DNA from: Marsupella aquatica
Taxonomy: Eukaryota; Marchantiophyta
NCBI GenBank assembly: GCA_973895155.1
Contig: OZ316897.1
Location: forward strand, 15,748,001 to 15,812,000
Reading direction: 5' to 3'
DNA length: 64,000 nucleotides
Part shown: positions 53,780-64,000 of the stretch, one piece after another
Layout of the letters: each line of letters opens with the position of its first letter
How positions within the stretch are numbered: position 1 is the first letter of the stretch
Program-made: the position numbers and the translations under genes
Notes under the pieces: generated by a model
What the model saw: only the letters and a program-made list of their open reading frames with translations
Databases searched by the model: none
What the model was told of the DNA's origin: nothing

Positions 53780-54540
53780 TTTAAGTATACCCCCGAGCGC
53801 CAGGTGCCGTCCGTTGCCCTCTCCCGGGTATTGACTCACCCGAGTATCGGGGAGTATTTTCTCCTCCCTTCTACCGCTCGCGTACCTGCCCCCCTCTCAC
53901 CTGCCCTCCAAAGCGTCCCGGCTGCGCTTAATTGGGGGATTTAATTCTCCCCCCACTACTCGCGGGAGCGCCTCCCTTCCTCTCTCGCGGGAGCGCCTTG
54001 TGCCTCCCTGCCGGGGCATACTTGCGGTGGCCCCCCCCCCCACGGGGTGTTAACCTCCCTTTTTTTTCTTCACCCTCCTGCGCCTCGCGGTGGCGCCTCG
54101 CGTCCTGGCATACTTAATGGAGGGCTCGCCTCCCTATGGAGGCTTGCCCCAACTCACGCCCATGAGAAGGGCTCACCACGTGTGCTCCCCCATTGCACGA
54201 GGCCCTAGGCAGAGCGCACCTCACTCCTCCACGTGGCTGTCTTGTGGCACGCGGCCCTATGCAGGGCGCGCGCTTGTTTTATTTTGGGGGGGATTTAACC
54301 CCTCCGGCTTGACCCACTCGCGGGCTCACCTACACCCTGGCCAAGCCTGCCATTCGCGGCAGCGCTTCGGCTGCCTCGCGCCCTGACCGGCTCGACCCAC
54401 GGCTGCTACACCCTGCTCCCCGGCTGCATTGCCCACTCGCGGCATCACCCCAAAAAAACCCCCTTGGTCCGTTGTTGTTTTTTTTCTTCTTCCCCTAAAC
54501 CTTGCTATTGGGGCCTCCAACATGGCCATAAATTAATGGG
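53780..54540. other. GC-rich low-complexity block
   Basis: Sharply more GC-rich than everything around it, with recurrent CTCGCGGGAGCGCCT, GGCATACTT and GCCCTATGCAGGGCGCGC-type phrases and long C or T runs. Overlapping open frames have no domain features. It could be a foreign or decayed mobile fragment; nothing assignable. Confidence 0.45.
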
Positions 54541-54723
54541 GAGTCCCCCAAAGCAGAGCCCTCCGCCCAACACATTTGCAAAATAGTTAGGGGGGGGGGT
54601 AAAAAAAAGTGCAGTACTCCAATCACCAGTGACAGAATTAACTTTAAAAAATTTGAAAAAATGCTTATTTACAAAGGTTATTTACACTGCGCAACACTCC
54701 GCGACCCATTATTCGTGATTTTG

Positions 54724-54742
54724 AGTGACGGGGACCCCGTCA
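54724..54742. repeat. 19-bp near-perfect palindrome
   Basis: GTGACGGGG-A-CCCCGTCAC, an isolated inverted repeat able to form a hairpin. No associated gene. Confidence 0.8.
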
Positions 54743-54974
54743 CACTACATTTAGCATTTATTAGCAATTCTCCTTAAAGTGTAGTACTCGTAATATTCAG
54801 TTCTAGTATTATAGAAGGTAGGTAGAGAGACATTTAATAGATAGTTGTAATAGGCTTATGATAAGCCAAATTTTCAGGATTTGTAAGCATGTTGTGATAT
54901 AATATAAGGCCATTGCCATGCCTGGATTGACCACCATATATTGTGACATGTGTTGATATCTCATTGGCAATATT

Positions 54975-55290
54975 TATAGGAGTGAGTCATTTAAGTCACT
55001 CGTTGTCTTTGGCAAGTTGTTTCTTTGACTCACTTAATCATTACAATGACCTTAAGAAAGCATTTGATATATGTGTCATATTCACTCATTCAAATGTCTT
55101 ATACAATGACTCACTTCTAAGTCATTTCTTTAGTTATTGATCTATCTCAATTTCAGTCATTAAAAATGACTCAACTCCTTAAGTCATACCTAATAAGATT
55201 CTAAGTCACAAGAATGACACAAGTCATAGAAGAGTCATACAAAGTCATACAAAGTCAAAGAGTGTCATTTTTCAGAGTCATAATCTGGGG
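54975..55290. repeat. Cluster of TGACT/AGTCA motifs
   Basis: GAGTCAT, AAGTCA, TGACTCA and TGACTTA variants occur roughly every 15-20 bp in both orientations (for example GAGTCATTTAAGTCACTC, AGAGTCATACAAAGTCATAC). It looks like a degenerate minisatellite. Confidence 0.7.
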
Positions 55291-55294
55291 GGAT

Positions 55295-55770
55295 TTCTAG
55301 TGATTCACAACCGCAAGCCCATGATTGTCCAACGCACAAGAAGTCAACACAAAGAGATACATGGTTCAGAGAAAAGATGATATTCACAATGACAAGCCCA
55401 TGATCATCCAACACACAAGTAGTTGACACAAAGAGATACGTGGTTCACCTTGGCTGACGCTATATGTCCACTCTAGGCGCATCGACCAGATCAAGTGACC
55501 TTTGTAATACAAGTTATGCATATCTCTCAACTGGCTCCGTAACAATGAGCCTGATCGATCCCAAGCCTGAATTCCTCCTACCAGGTAAACACCGCTTGTG
55601 ATATAGAATGCACAATGATTAATAAACCTAACCAAGTCTGTGACTAAGGTTAGCCCTAACTGTGATTACATTTGTAACCCTGGACATAAGAGTAAATGTC
55701 TAACATCCAGGGCATATACTAGTAATTTGGTACTATTCTATGGGCTCTACACCATGATTGAGCATGGGCG
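55295..55770 (-). repeat. Inverted copy of the 5.53-6.0 kb repeat
   Basis: GCCCATGATCATCCAACACA, AAGAGATACGTGGTTCACCT, CAACTGGCTCC, CCTCCTACCAGGTAAACACC and ACCAAGTCTGTGACTAAGG are the reverse complement of phrases at 5.62-5.99 kb; a more diverged copy is at 40.55-40.9 kb. Confidence 0.8.
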
Positions 55771-55909
55771 TTGTTATTCACATTTGTGCACTACATGACT
55801 CAAAAGGTGAAGCATATATATGAGTAACTATTGCAACACTAAGGAGGTGATAGAGACTGGGAATACAATGTTGCAGCCAAGACACCACTCTTTGATATGC
55901 ATAAGGACT

Positions 55910-56070
55910 ACACAAGGCAAAATTGACGTGCTCCCATGTGGGACAATCACCCACTTTGATGAGGCTTTCCCATGCATCTGAACAAAGATGTGGGGAAAAA
56001 CGCAAAGTGTGTAAATTGGACAAATTCCTGGCTCTGACTGTGGGGAATTTTCCCACTTGCATCTTTGATG
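55910..56070 (+). repeat. Dispersed repeat family C, copy 4 (partial)
   Basis: TGACGTGCTCCCATGT, AAAACGCAAAGTGTGTAAAT and GGGGAATTTTCCCACTT match copies at 4.4, 22.0 and 25.8 kb. Confidence 0.55.
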
Positions 56071-56369
56071 GGTAATACACATTCACTTATGTCAGAACTC
56101 CCACACTCGGATAAGGCTGGGACTTCTCTACATCCCCAGCATTCAAAGCAGGTTTCCATAATGTCATGCTTACGGGAGGTTTGAGGAAGCCCTATGTTGA
56201 AGGCTGGGATTTCAAGATTGTTCAGTCAAGCAATATTGAGAATCCCTATGTAGAATCCAGTTACAAGTTGGCAGACCCTTAAATTTTATGTAAGATTGCG
56301 GGGTTTATCTTGTTCTCCCACATTTGTTACGGTAATATTGGATTGGACCTTGTTGGGGAATCTGTTTGT

Positions 56370-57420
56370 TCTTACTTTTAGACAATAACTTTTTATTTCT
56401 CACAGTGTGTGTTCGATATTTCCCTGTTATGTGTCTACATACTTTTGTCAACAACCCAGTAGGAATTTGTCAGCAACTAGTGGGAACTTTGCATTTCTCA
56501 GAAAGTGGGTTTCGACATATCCTTGAGGGAATTTCAAATTACTATCAGAACACAGTACAAACTATGCACTTCTCGGCAGTGTATGTGATATTTCCCTATG
56601 AGGCATTTTAATATCTCTATCAACAACACCACGGGAACTGCCCGTGTGTTTGCTATTTTCCTATAGTTGATTTGGACATTTTCGTCAAAACCCTAGTGGG
56701 AATTCTACTGTCATCAGCAGTGCATTTCATATTTCCCTACTAGGCATTTTAGTATTTTCCTCAACAACCTAATGGAACTTTGCATTTCTCAGAGTGTGTT
56801 CAGACATAAATTACTAGGGGGGATTTCATGATTTTTGTCATCAACCCACCGGGAATTATGCACTTCTCAGCTATATATTGATATTTCCTTATTAGGTAAA
56901 TCAATATCTGTGTCAACACCTCCATGGGAATTGCTAGTGTGTTTGATGTTTTCCTATGGTGAATTTGAACATTTTGGTCTCAAAACCCAGTGTGAACTTT
57001 AATCTTCTCAATTACGTGTTTACTATTTCCCTAATAGGCATTTCAATATTTTCTTCATCAACCTCCCGGGAACTTTGCATTTCTCAGACTGTGCTCACCT
57101 TCCCTAGTGGGAAACTCAAGATTTTTGTCAGCACCCCTCTGGGAATTATATTCTTCTTAGCCGTGTATTTGATATTTCCGCAAATCAATGTCTGTCAACA
57201 ACCCCGCGGGAATTGCCAGTGTTTGATATTTTTCTGTTGTAGATTTGAACATTTTAGTCAAAACCCCATGGGAATTTTAATCTGCTCAGCTAAGGTTTTT
57301 ATGTTTCCCTACTAGGCAAATCAATGTTTTCCTCAAGAACACAATGGGAACTTTGCATTTCTCAGAGGGTGCGTTTTGACATTTCACCACAGGGAATTTC
57401 AATATTTTCATGAGCCTCGA
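56370..57420. repeat. Higher-order tandem repeat: about 290-bp unit of four related monomers of 65-78 bp
   Basis: Monomers share GGGAA(C/T)T...TTTCTCAG...TATTTCCCTA...ATTT..CAACAACCC. Four types alternate in fixed order. Type A (ACTTTGCATTTCTCAG) starts near 56,480, 56,770, 57,068 and 57,347; type B (ATGCACTTCTC) near 56,560, 56,850 and 57,141; type C (TGCC(A/C)GTGTGTTTG) near 56,632, 56,928 and 57,207; type D near 56,698, 56,993 and 57,270. Spacing within each type is about 280-298 bp. Non-coding. Confidence 0.88.
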
Positions 57421-58028
57421 ATTAATCTCTGATAATTAGAAACTCTGACATGTTTCCCAGTTGTGTAGTTGGGTAAATTGTCTGTTACCTACTTAATATT
57501 ATAGTATCTAACTAGGTGGAGAATCAATATTTTTCATAAAAAATATGGCCAGGATTATTGATTCCCGTAGGCTTGTTACTTGGTCTATTGTGTTTACCCA
57601 AGTTACTAATTAAACTACTAAACTAAACATCTGAATGATATCACCTGAGCTATAACTTAACCTGAGCTACAGTTACACACAGGAAGAATGTACAGATGAA
57701 TATACAGAACATAAAAAGATGAATGTAATTAACATTAAAAAGAAAATACTAGATTCTAGGAGTTGTCGATCCTAAAACAGAACATGGCCCGAATCAATAC
57801 TAAGTAGCTAATTAGTCAGTAAAGAACAACCAATCGCAATTGCACACGATTAGGTGCATTATTAGCAAACTTTGCAAATAAGCCCAAATTAATAGTTCAA
57901 CTCCTGACTGCACAATATAGTACCATAAGTATATATATCATCACATGGAGAATATTGTCCCAAGTGTCCGGACATTCAAATTCAAAGCTAGCTACTATAA
58001 CTAAGATCATGGATGTAAATTCTGAAAA
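57421..58028. other. Gene-free stretch
   Basis: AT-rich, with no recognised feature; presumed 3' flank of the minus-strand gene ending at 58,029. Confidence 0.4.
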
Positions 58029-59728
58029 CTATTTATAGCAGAACCGAAGGTGTTCTACTGTGAGATCCTGAGTCCCTTGCACTTGGGGTGGTGGGTTCAC
58101 AACATCTAAAATACGCCCCTCGTTTAGAGCCCAGGAGGCAACCATGTGCATTTTCTGGCGAAGATTGAATCGGTTGTGCCGCAAAAATGGCTTCGGACCC
58201 TTCACATGGTTCTTCTTAGCTATCCATCCGTTAATATTTTCTTCAACATCCTTTTCACTTGCTGCACTCATCACCATCATGCACACTGTAATAACAGCCC
58301 TGTGCGTTAGCCTTTCTGCTATTATTTTACAATCCTGTAGGGAAATCACAAGCTAGTAATTAATGAATGATTAGTATATAAGAAAACTGATCATGGCTCT
58401 TTGGAAGTGTGAAGTAAACAATATCAAAGCAATAGTTTACAGATTGACCGCAGCTGTCAACAAAGTTGTTATGGCTAGCTAGTGGCATGGCCCGCAACCA
58501 GACAAATAATTATGGCATACATGGAATATCTACGTACTTGTGAATATCTACGTACCGGTTCATCCTCTTGCAGCTTGTCACCACTTGCAGTTTGTTGTGA
58601 GTTTGTTGATTTATCATTTATGATTGCTCGGCATGGTAAGTCTTTCTGAATTGTTTGGCCCTCCAATGTCCTCTGTAAAAACGACAAAAACCGTGCAGTG
58701 CACGTAAGTATGTGGAAACAAGTATCTAGCTACTAGTCACAGAATGTCCAATCAATCTAGCTTATATAGTATTGCAAGGTCTATCATTAACAAAGCTAGC
58801 CAGATAGTTTACTGCTCGCGGTGAAAGAATTGAATAAAAGAAGGCATGGCAAAAGTTTGCAATTAACCTGACTTGATTTCCTTCTAACAAATTTCTGGAA
58901 ATGTTGTTTGCCCTCTTCACCCGAAATTGCATTAAACTGCAGAGCTTTGCCACTTGGTCGTGCTTTGTTGGCTAGGCGTTCACCACCCACATTAACAGGA
59001 CAGTTTTCCTTATCCTCAAAGCCTGGGGGGCTAATCTCCAAGTCCACGTGCAGCTGGAATAAAAAATATATGGTAGCAATCAGAAACTGGAGTATGTGGA
59101 CTGTCAACAATGTATTGAACTGTTGCAAGAACATGCTTGGCAAGATTAATTAATGCAATATTTGATAATTAAAGTCCATGCCACAATCTTAGTGAGCTAA
59201 TATATATATATTGTAAATTTATGTCGATCTGGCCTTCTGGTTAACAAAAATGAGAGACGGGATGAGAGAAAGTGAGATTCATTGAAAGATTGTTGAATCT
59301 GGGCATCACCAGCACTTGCAGACTCCTCCTTTTCCTTGGAGGACTATTTGCATCAACCAAGGTGCATCTTGCAAGTCCCCATTGCTGTTAACTCTTCCTG
59401 GGGTGAAAGTCTCAAAATCAGTGCTCCCAAGAAGGTCTTCTGAGTTACAAGGGCCCTTAGGCAATGGAGAGTCAGAAGATGGAGTTACGTTTGATGACCA
59501 CCCACCAGAGGATCTGAAATTGGGCCGGTGGTCTGAAGACTTGTCTATTTCCGAGTGCTGTTCGGAAGACACAGCCAACAAATTATCAAGTTCTTCAAGT
59601 TCTGATTTTCTTGAGGCTTGTTGGTCTAGCCTGGGTGCCCTGTCCTCCCAACCAGGTACCCATGGCCACTTGGTGGGTGGGTACGGATCCATTGCAGTGT
59701 AAACTGCAGCTATTTCAATCTGACTTCC
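58029..59728 (-). CDS. Spliced minus-strand gene, unknown family (possible 3' part of the SAM-domain gene)
   Basis: Phase-consistent exons: 59,053-58,868 (62 codons, LHVDLEISPPGFEDKENCPV...), 58,672-58,556 (39 codons) and 58,334-58,029 (102 codons, DCKIIAERLTHRAVITVCMM ... LRHNRFNLRQKMHMVASWAL, TAG), each with GT-AG borders and phase 0 joins. An upstream exon near 59,728-59,306 (after TTGTTCAG) reads open (AMDPYPPTKWPWVPGWEDRA...), but its donor is unclear. The 58.9-kb exon holds a KEN motif (DKENCP), which could be a degradation signal or chance. No family recognised. It may be the continuation of the SAM-domain gene immediately upstream: an in-frame TGA at 59,886 separates them, so either two genes exist or one broken gene. 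Confidence 0.5.
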
Positions 59729-59885
59729 CTGAACAATCCCACATGGTCATATTAGAGAAGTATCGATTTGCTACTGCTACAATTGAACTTACAATTAATC
59801 ATGGCTAGACAAAATTCAGCTTACCCTAGCCTCATATGCAATATATATATGGTGGCATGCAAGTTAAAGAATCTTACTTACTATG

Positions 59886-62392
59886 TCAAGTATCGAAATT
59901 GTTGTACCAAAGTTTCTGCTGAATTGTCCCGCAAGGGATGTAATATTTCCCAATGCCATCTCCAGGGATCCTAGTTTCTTCCTCAAGTGAGGTTACCTGC
60001 ACTTTGTACATCTTGAAAGGGTTCTCTTGCGTCACCTCCAAGATTCTTCCCATCCCAAACCTGGCAACCATATCTGTAACCATATGATCTGATTTGTGCC
60101 CTGTCAAGAATTGTCTGTCTGCAATTTGATTGGAATGCATCTGTTTAGGGACAGCCAAAAGGTTCATCCGGTGGTTGCTGGATTCATGGTTCAGTTGTAA
60201 TATCTCATCATTGTGGTCTAATGTCGGAACGTGGGAAGTGAGCTTCTCATGAGATTCTGTCGAAGACACTACAGCTGCACACAGTGTTCAATAATCAGAG
60301 ATTGCGCACGTACAATGTACAATAATCAGAGGTTGACTTTTTGAAATTCCTGGCAAAGCCCTAAGTACAAATAAGCAAAAAATTCAAACTCTTATACTAG
60401 TTAACACCGGTGGCACTAAGACAAGCAAAAGCTTTATGACAAACTAGAAACCTTTCAAAGTGGTTTGTGCAGAACAGCTTCCAAGAACAGAAGTGGGCTT
60501 CTCATTAGATTCTGTCGAAGACACTACAGCTGCACGTACACAATGTTCAATAATCAGAGATTGCGCACGTACAGTGTACAATAATCAGAGGTTGAATTTT
60601 TGAAATTCCTGGCAAAGCCCTAAGTACAAATAAGCAAAATATTCAAAGTCTTATACTAGTTAACACCGCTGGCACTATGATCAATAAGCAAAAGCTTTAT
60701 GACAAACTAGAAACCTTTCAAAGTGGTTTGTGCAGAACAACTTCCAAGAACAGAAGTGGGCTTCTCATGAGATTCTGTCGAAGACACTACAGCTGCACAC
60801 AGTGTTCAATAATCAGAGGTTGGGCACTACAGTGTCCGATAATCAGAGGTTGAATCTTTGAAATTCCTGGCAAAGCCCTAAGTACAAATAAGCAAAAAAT
60901 TCAAACTCTTATACTAGTTAACACTGGTGGCACTATGATCGACAAGCAAAAGCTTTATGACAAATTATAAACCTTTCGAAGTGGTTTGTGCAGAATAGCT
61001 TCCAAGAACAGAAGTGGGCTTCTCTTGAGATTCTGTTGAAGGCACTACAATTGCACACAGTGTTCAATAATTTGCCGCACGTACAGTGTCCAATAATCAG
61101 AAGTTGAATTTTTGAAATTCCTGGCAAAGCCCTAAGTTATAAGCAAAATATTCAAACTCTGAAGTACAATTAACACCCGTGGCATTATGACAAGCAAAAG
61201 CTTTCTGAAAATTTTGAAACCTTTCAAAACTGCCGAAGGAAATTGAGTATGTGTACCAGCATCTTTGTTGTGCTTTCTCTTCAGAGCCTTATTGTATTCA
61301 TGCTTCCGGTTTTTGATTGCTTCGTAAACATCCTCTAGCCTCCACTGTAGAATTCTTGTCTCCCCGCTGACTTCATCGCAAAAGACCAGAGCCTTTAGTT
61401 CACTCATGCGCTTCTTTGCATACTCCATGCACATTAATTTCACCTTCTCACATTTCTTGAAGTCTTGGGTCATGAAAGACTGCAATTCCTCGTTTCCATC
61501 TATATCTGAAAACCAGTTCCTGATCTTTCTCATGTTCTCATTGTGTGCCAAATGGGCACTGGGATATAGCTTGAGCAGCTTCCGTCCTCCTGACTTATCT
61601 TTGAAGATATCCTTGTAGGATGGGAAGTCAGTTGTCTGTGATTAAAAATGAGCACAAGAAAGACAGTCAGCGGTTTGGTTCAAAATTGCAAGAGACACTA
61701 AAAAATGCAACACATTCACTTGAGATAAATAGTTTACGTACATCATGGCCTGGTACAATGCATGAAACTTTCACTAGCTCAAGATATATAAGGCATGCGG
61801 GACTCCAATCTTCTCTGCTCTAATTGCACATGTATTTGGAAATATGGTGAATAACACTTCAAAGTAGAATCAAGACTAAATAGCGGGTGTTAATGAACTG
61901 AAACTTACAGCAGCAAGCTTGGGAGAACGCATGGGAGAAGGGACGTACCTTTTCAAGCGAAGTGTTTTTTGACGTATCATCCATGGACGTAGATTGCGCC
62001 CTCTTGCCAATTTCATCTGATCTGGTCCTGACAAAAGGAGTTGTTTCTTGCCTGCACCCAGTTCTTGGTGTCGTGGAGCCAGTTATTGTTGGTTGCTCCC
62101 GCACTGAAGACGCTGTGTTAACTACAGCTGCAGTTGTAGGGTAGTCCAAATCATCAAGCAATTTTTTACGGAAATTGCACTGCACTACCCACTTCTTTAT
62201 TTTAATGCGATGCCCAGGGATCTGAATTCCAGATTCCTTCAAGAGGCTATCAATCTCCTCCTCCGAACACATGAAGATGGAGCCATCTATGCCATTGTCA
62301 ACAAAGGTCTTCACATATTTTTCGCACTTAAGGAATTTGGCAACTGCAAAGCCAACTTCTCTTTCAGACATGGAAGGTAGAGCAGTCGACAT
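59886..62392 (-). CDS. SAM-domain protein with tandemly repeated exon
   Basis: Exon 1, 62,392-61,949 (148 codons, donor AAG|GTACGT), starts at an ATG and carries a sterile-alpha-motif domain at about residues 13-72 (VAKFLKCEKYVKTFVDNGID ... EEEIDSLLKESGIQIPGHRI), then a Thr/Ser-rich tail. SAM domains mediate protein-protein or RNA binding. Exon 2, 61,635-61,221, begins TTDFPSYKDIFKDKSG and is helical and Lys/Glu-rich. Then come 78-nt exons at 61,050-60,973, 60,792-60,715 and 60,529-60,452, and a long exon 60,274-59,886 that starts with the same motif (VVSSTESHEK). Phases are compatible throughout. Reading ends at TGA 59,886-59,888, only four bases before a strong GTAAGT donor. The C-terminal segment (MVARFGMGRILEVT ... 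KMYKVQV) is beta-rich. Apart from SAM, the family is not recognised. Confidence 0.6.
60240..61225 (-). repeat. Tandem duplication of an exon-intron unit (about 250-263 bp)
   Basis: Each unit holds a 78-nt exon, reading VVSSTESHEKPTSVLGSCSA then QTTLK, plus intron sequence with TTCAATAATCAGAG and TTTGAAATTCCTGGCAAAGC. Exon left ends are at 60,452, 60,715 and 60,973, with donor-side homology again at 61,221. The exon is 26 codons and symmetric, so each copy can be kept or skipped without shifting frame. Confidence 0.88.
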
Positions 62393-64000
62393 GTTCTCTG
62401 AAGTTTAGAGAACCAAAATTGCACACACTAAACAACAAAACTTAGTGGCAAGCACTCACTCAGTAGATACTCGCATCTAGTTCACTCGCACTGGTGGAGT
62501 CACAAGCAAACTTAGTGGATCAGCGCTCATCCGATACTTAATCAAGATCACTCAAAGCACATACTACCTAGCAGGAACGTAAAGTCCTCCCTCCCTCGAA
62601 ACTGTGAATATGGAATTACAATGCCACTAGCACTGAGATATGCTGATGACTCACGCTGACATAAATTGATCAAATTATAGCTTGAATTACAGCTGCCCTC
62701 AAATTACAGGCTGCAGCTGTCGATCTTGGCATATCCATCGACCAGTACCTGCATGTAGGTAGGTGGTGGGAGTACATGGGGATCAGAGACAAATTGTTCA
62801 CAGAGAATTTAAATTCCAAATTTCAAACATTGAGAAGAGGCGGTAAGTTTGATTCTGAGGAAGACATGAGAGAGCGGCAACCATAGCCCCTAGTACAATT
62901 TAAAAATCTTGAAAGAAAGATTCTAAGAAGGCGTGAAAGGCGCGCCCGGCGTGCGCACCTTATCAGGATTTAATTCTGAAGAAGGCATGAGAGAGCCGCG
63001 CCCATTCCTGCCCAATGTCTTGATTTGAAAATCTTGAATTTTTGATTCAATGCATTGGAAAGAGGTGTACATGTTTGATTCTCACCAAGTGTGACAACCA
63101 TCTAAATATGGGCCTTCAAAGTCAAAATTGATTTTTCTTCAAGTTATCCAGGTGCAAGGTGTGTTTGATTCTCAAGTTGGCGCCATTGTTGATGTATGAA
63201 CCTTAAAGAATCTGGATGACTTGCCTGAATGATGTGCATTCATAAAAGCGTCGCTATTCTCTGATAGTAAATAGTTAAGCAGGGCAGCCGACAATTTAGT
63301 TGAACAAGCCCATGTACAACACTATCATCTCTGTTTACCCGTAGTCCAACCTTGCATTCATAAAAGCCTAGGTAGTTTTCATAAAAGCCTAGGTAGTTGT
63401 TCTACGATAGTTAATAGCTGAGCGGGGCAGCCAGCAATTAAGCTAGTCCATGTACATCAGTATCATCTGTCCATGTACATGTACATCAGTATTCACCGAT
63501 CTCAACTCTGTGTACCCGTAGTCCCACCGAGTTCCTGCAATTTAGGGAACTTTTAGATAAACGTGCCCATGTTGCGAGGTCATTGCCTACCATGCAGCCC
63601 TGGCCATTTGTTTGACCACTGAGGAAGAACGTAACCAGCGAATTGCCCATGTATGTGCAGCCAAAATTGGCTTTCACGGTGGGACCCATGAACTCTATAA
63701 TGGAGAATGGCCCTCACTCTCTGTCTGCTAATCTCAATCCTTTGGCCCTCGCTTTGGCCTTGACTCATCCAGCTGTCACACAGTTGTAGCCTCTGGCTTG
63801 TGGAAAGTTAAATATTAGGTCCTCATCAACAAATTTAAAGTGCAGATATAAGCTCAAGGAGACAAACAAAAAATGGCCCTAAGTCTAAACTCCCCCCCCC
63901 CCCCCTCTTTGGAAAATTAAGTCTCCCATAGTTGTGTTGTTGATCTATTAAAATTTGTTCATATACGCTTAACTTGATCATTTGGAATTAAGTTATAAAG
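62393..64000. other. Gene-free stretch upstream of the SAM-domain gene
   Basis: Presumed promoter region. Short direct repeats: GA(G/A)GA(A/G)GACATGAGAGAG-type near 62,858 and 62,980, and TTCATAAAAGCCTAGGTAGTT twice near 63,357-63,398. A C-run lies at 63,892-63,904. No coding region supported. Confidence 0.35.

Noticed and set aside
53702-54386. Overlapping plus-strand open frames in the GC-rich block
   Set aside because: High GC lowers stop frequency in all frames; translations are Pro/Arg/Ser-rich with no domain or splice structure.

Overview
The window looks like nuclear DNA of a land plant or close streptophyte. Several features point there: an RBX1-type RING-box gene, a WRAP73 (WD40) fragment, an F-box/kelch gene, CACTA (En/Spm) exons, a LINE with a plant zf-RVT domain, short (TTTAGGG)n tracts, GT-AG introns and plant-like TATA boxes. 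The species cannot be named from the sequence. Most of the window is nested repeats; host genes are sparse.

Layout: 1-3.5 kb is unassigned with decayed repeats. An intronless RBX1-like gene lies at 3.57-3.97 kb. A mosaic repeat covers 4.4-8.6 kb, and much of it recurs inverted at 37.5-40.9 kb. Element 1, an 11.7-kb DNA transposon, spans 8,637-20,336 with terminal inverted repeats (TIRs), a 4-bp TTAC target duplication, and a recognisable unoccupied copy of its insertion site near 37,604. A Ser-rich repeat ORF flanks it at 20.3-21.6 kb. Then come a broken WRAP73 piece, an LTR remnant, MITEs with 8-bp target duplications and other decayed repeats (22-31 kb), and an F-box/kelch gene (31.3-32.0 kb). 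A minisatellite (36.1-36.8 kb), the inverted repeat arm (37.5-40.9 kb) and a CACTA element split by a LINE (41-44.7 kb) follow. Element 2, an 8.1-kb relative of Element 1, spans about 45,586-53,706. Beyond it are a GC-rich block, more dispersed repeats, a four-monomer higher-order satellite (56.4-57.4 kb), and multi-exon minus-strand coding sequence (58.0-62.4 kb) that includes a SAM-domain protein with a tandemly duplicated 78-nt exon.

The most interesting content is the pair of elements. Each carries (i) a two-exon gene of about 1,100 codons for a DDE/RNase-H-like transposase with a GHTHDQIDQMF signature and (ii) a multi-exon gene combining a ParB/sulfiredoxin-like region (IGGNH motif) with a beta-class N4/N6 amino-DNA methyltransferase (DIPY, YQKP and SGSGTG motifs). 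Each is also sprinkled, almost only outside coding sequence, with its own private palindrome: CGATAAATTTATCG in Element 1 and TTCATGAATTCATGAA in Element 2. I infer a transposon lineage with a self-recognition or self-marking module, loosely comparable to phage ParB-methylases or to the VANC/motif anti-silencing system of plant VANDAL transposons. Element 2's two genes read open throughout. Element 1's carry in-frame TAG stops and one frameshift.

All alignments were done by eye. No database search, splice prediction or identity calculation was run.
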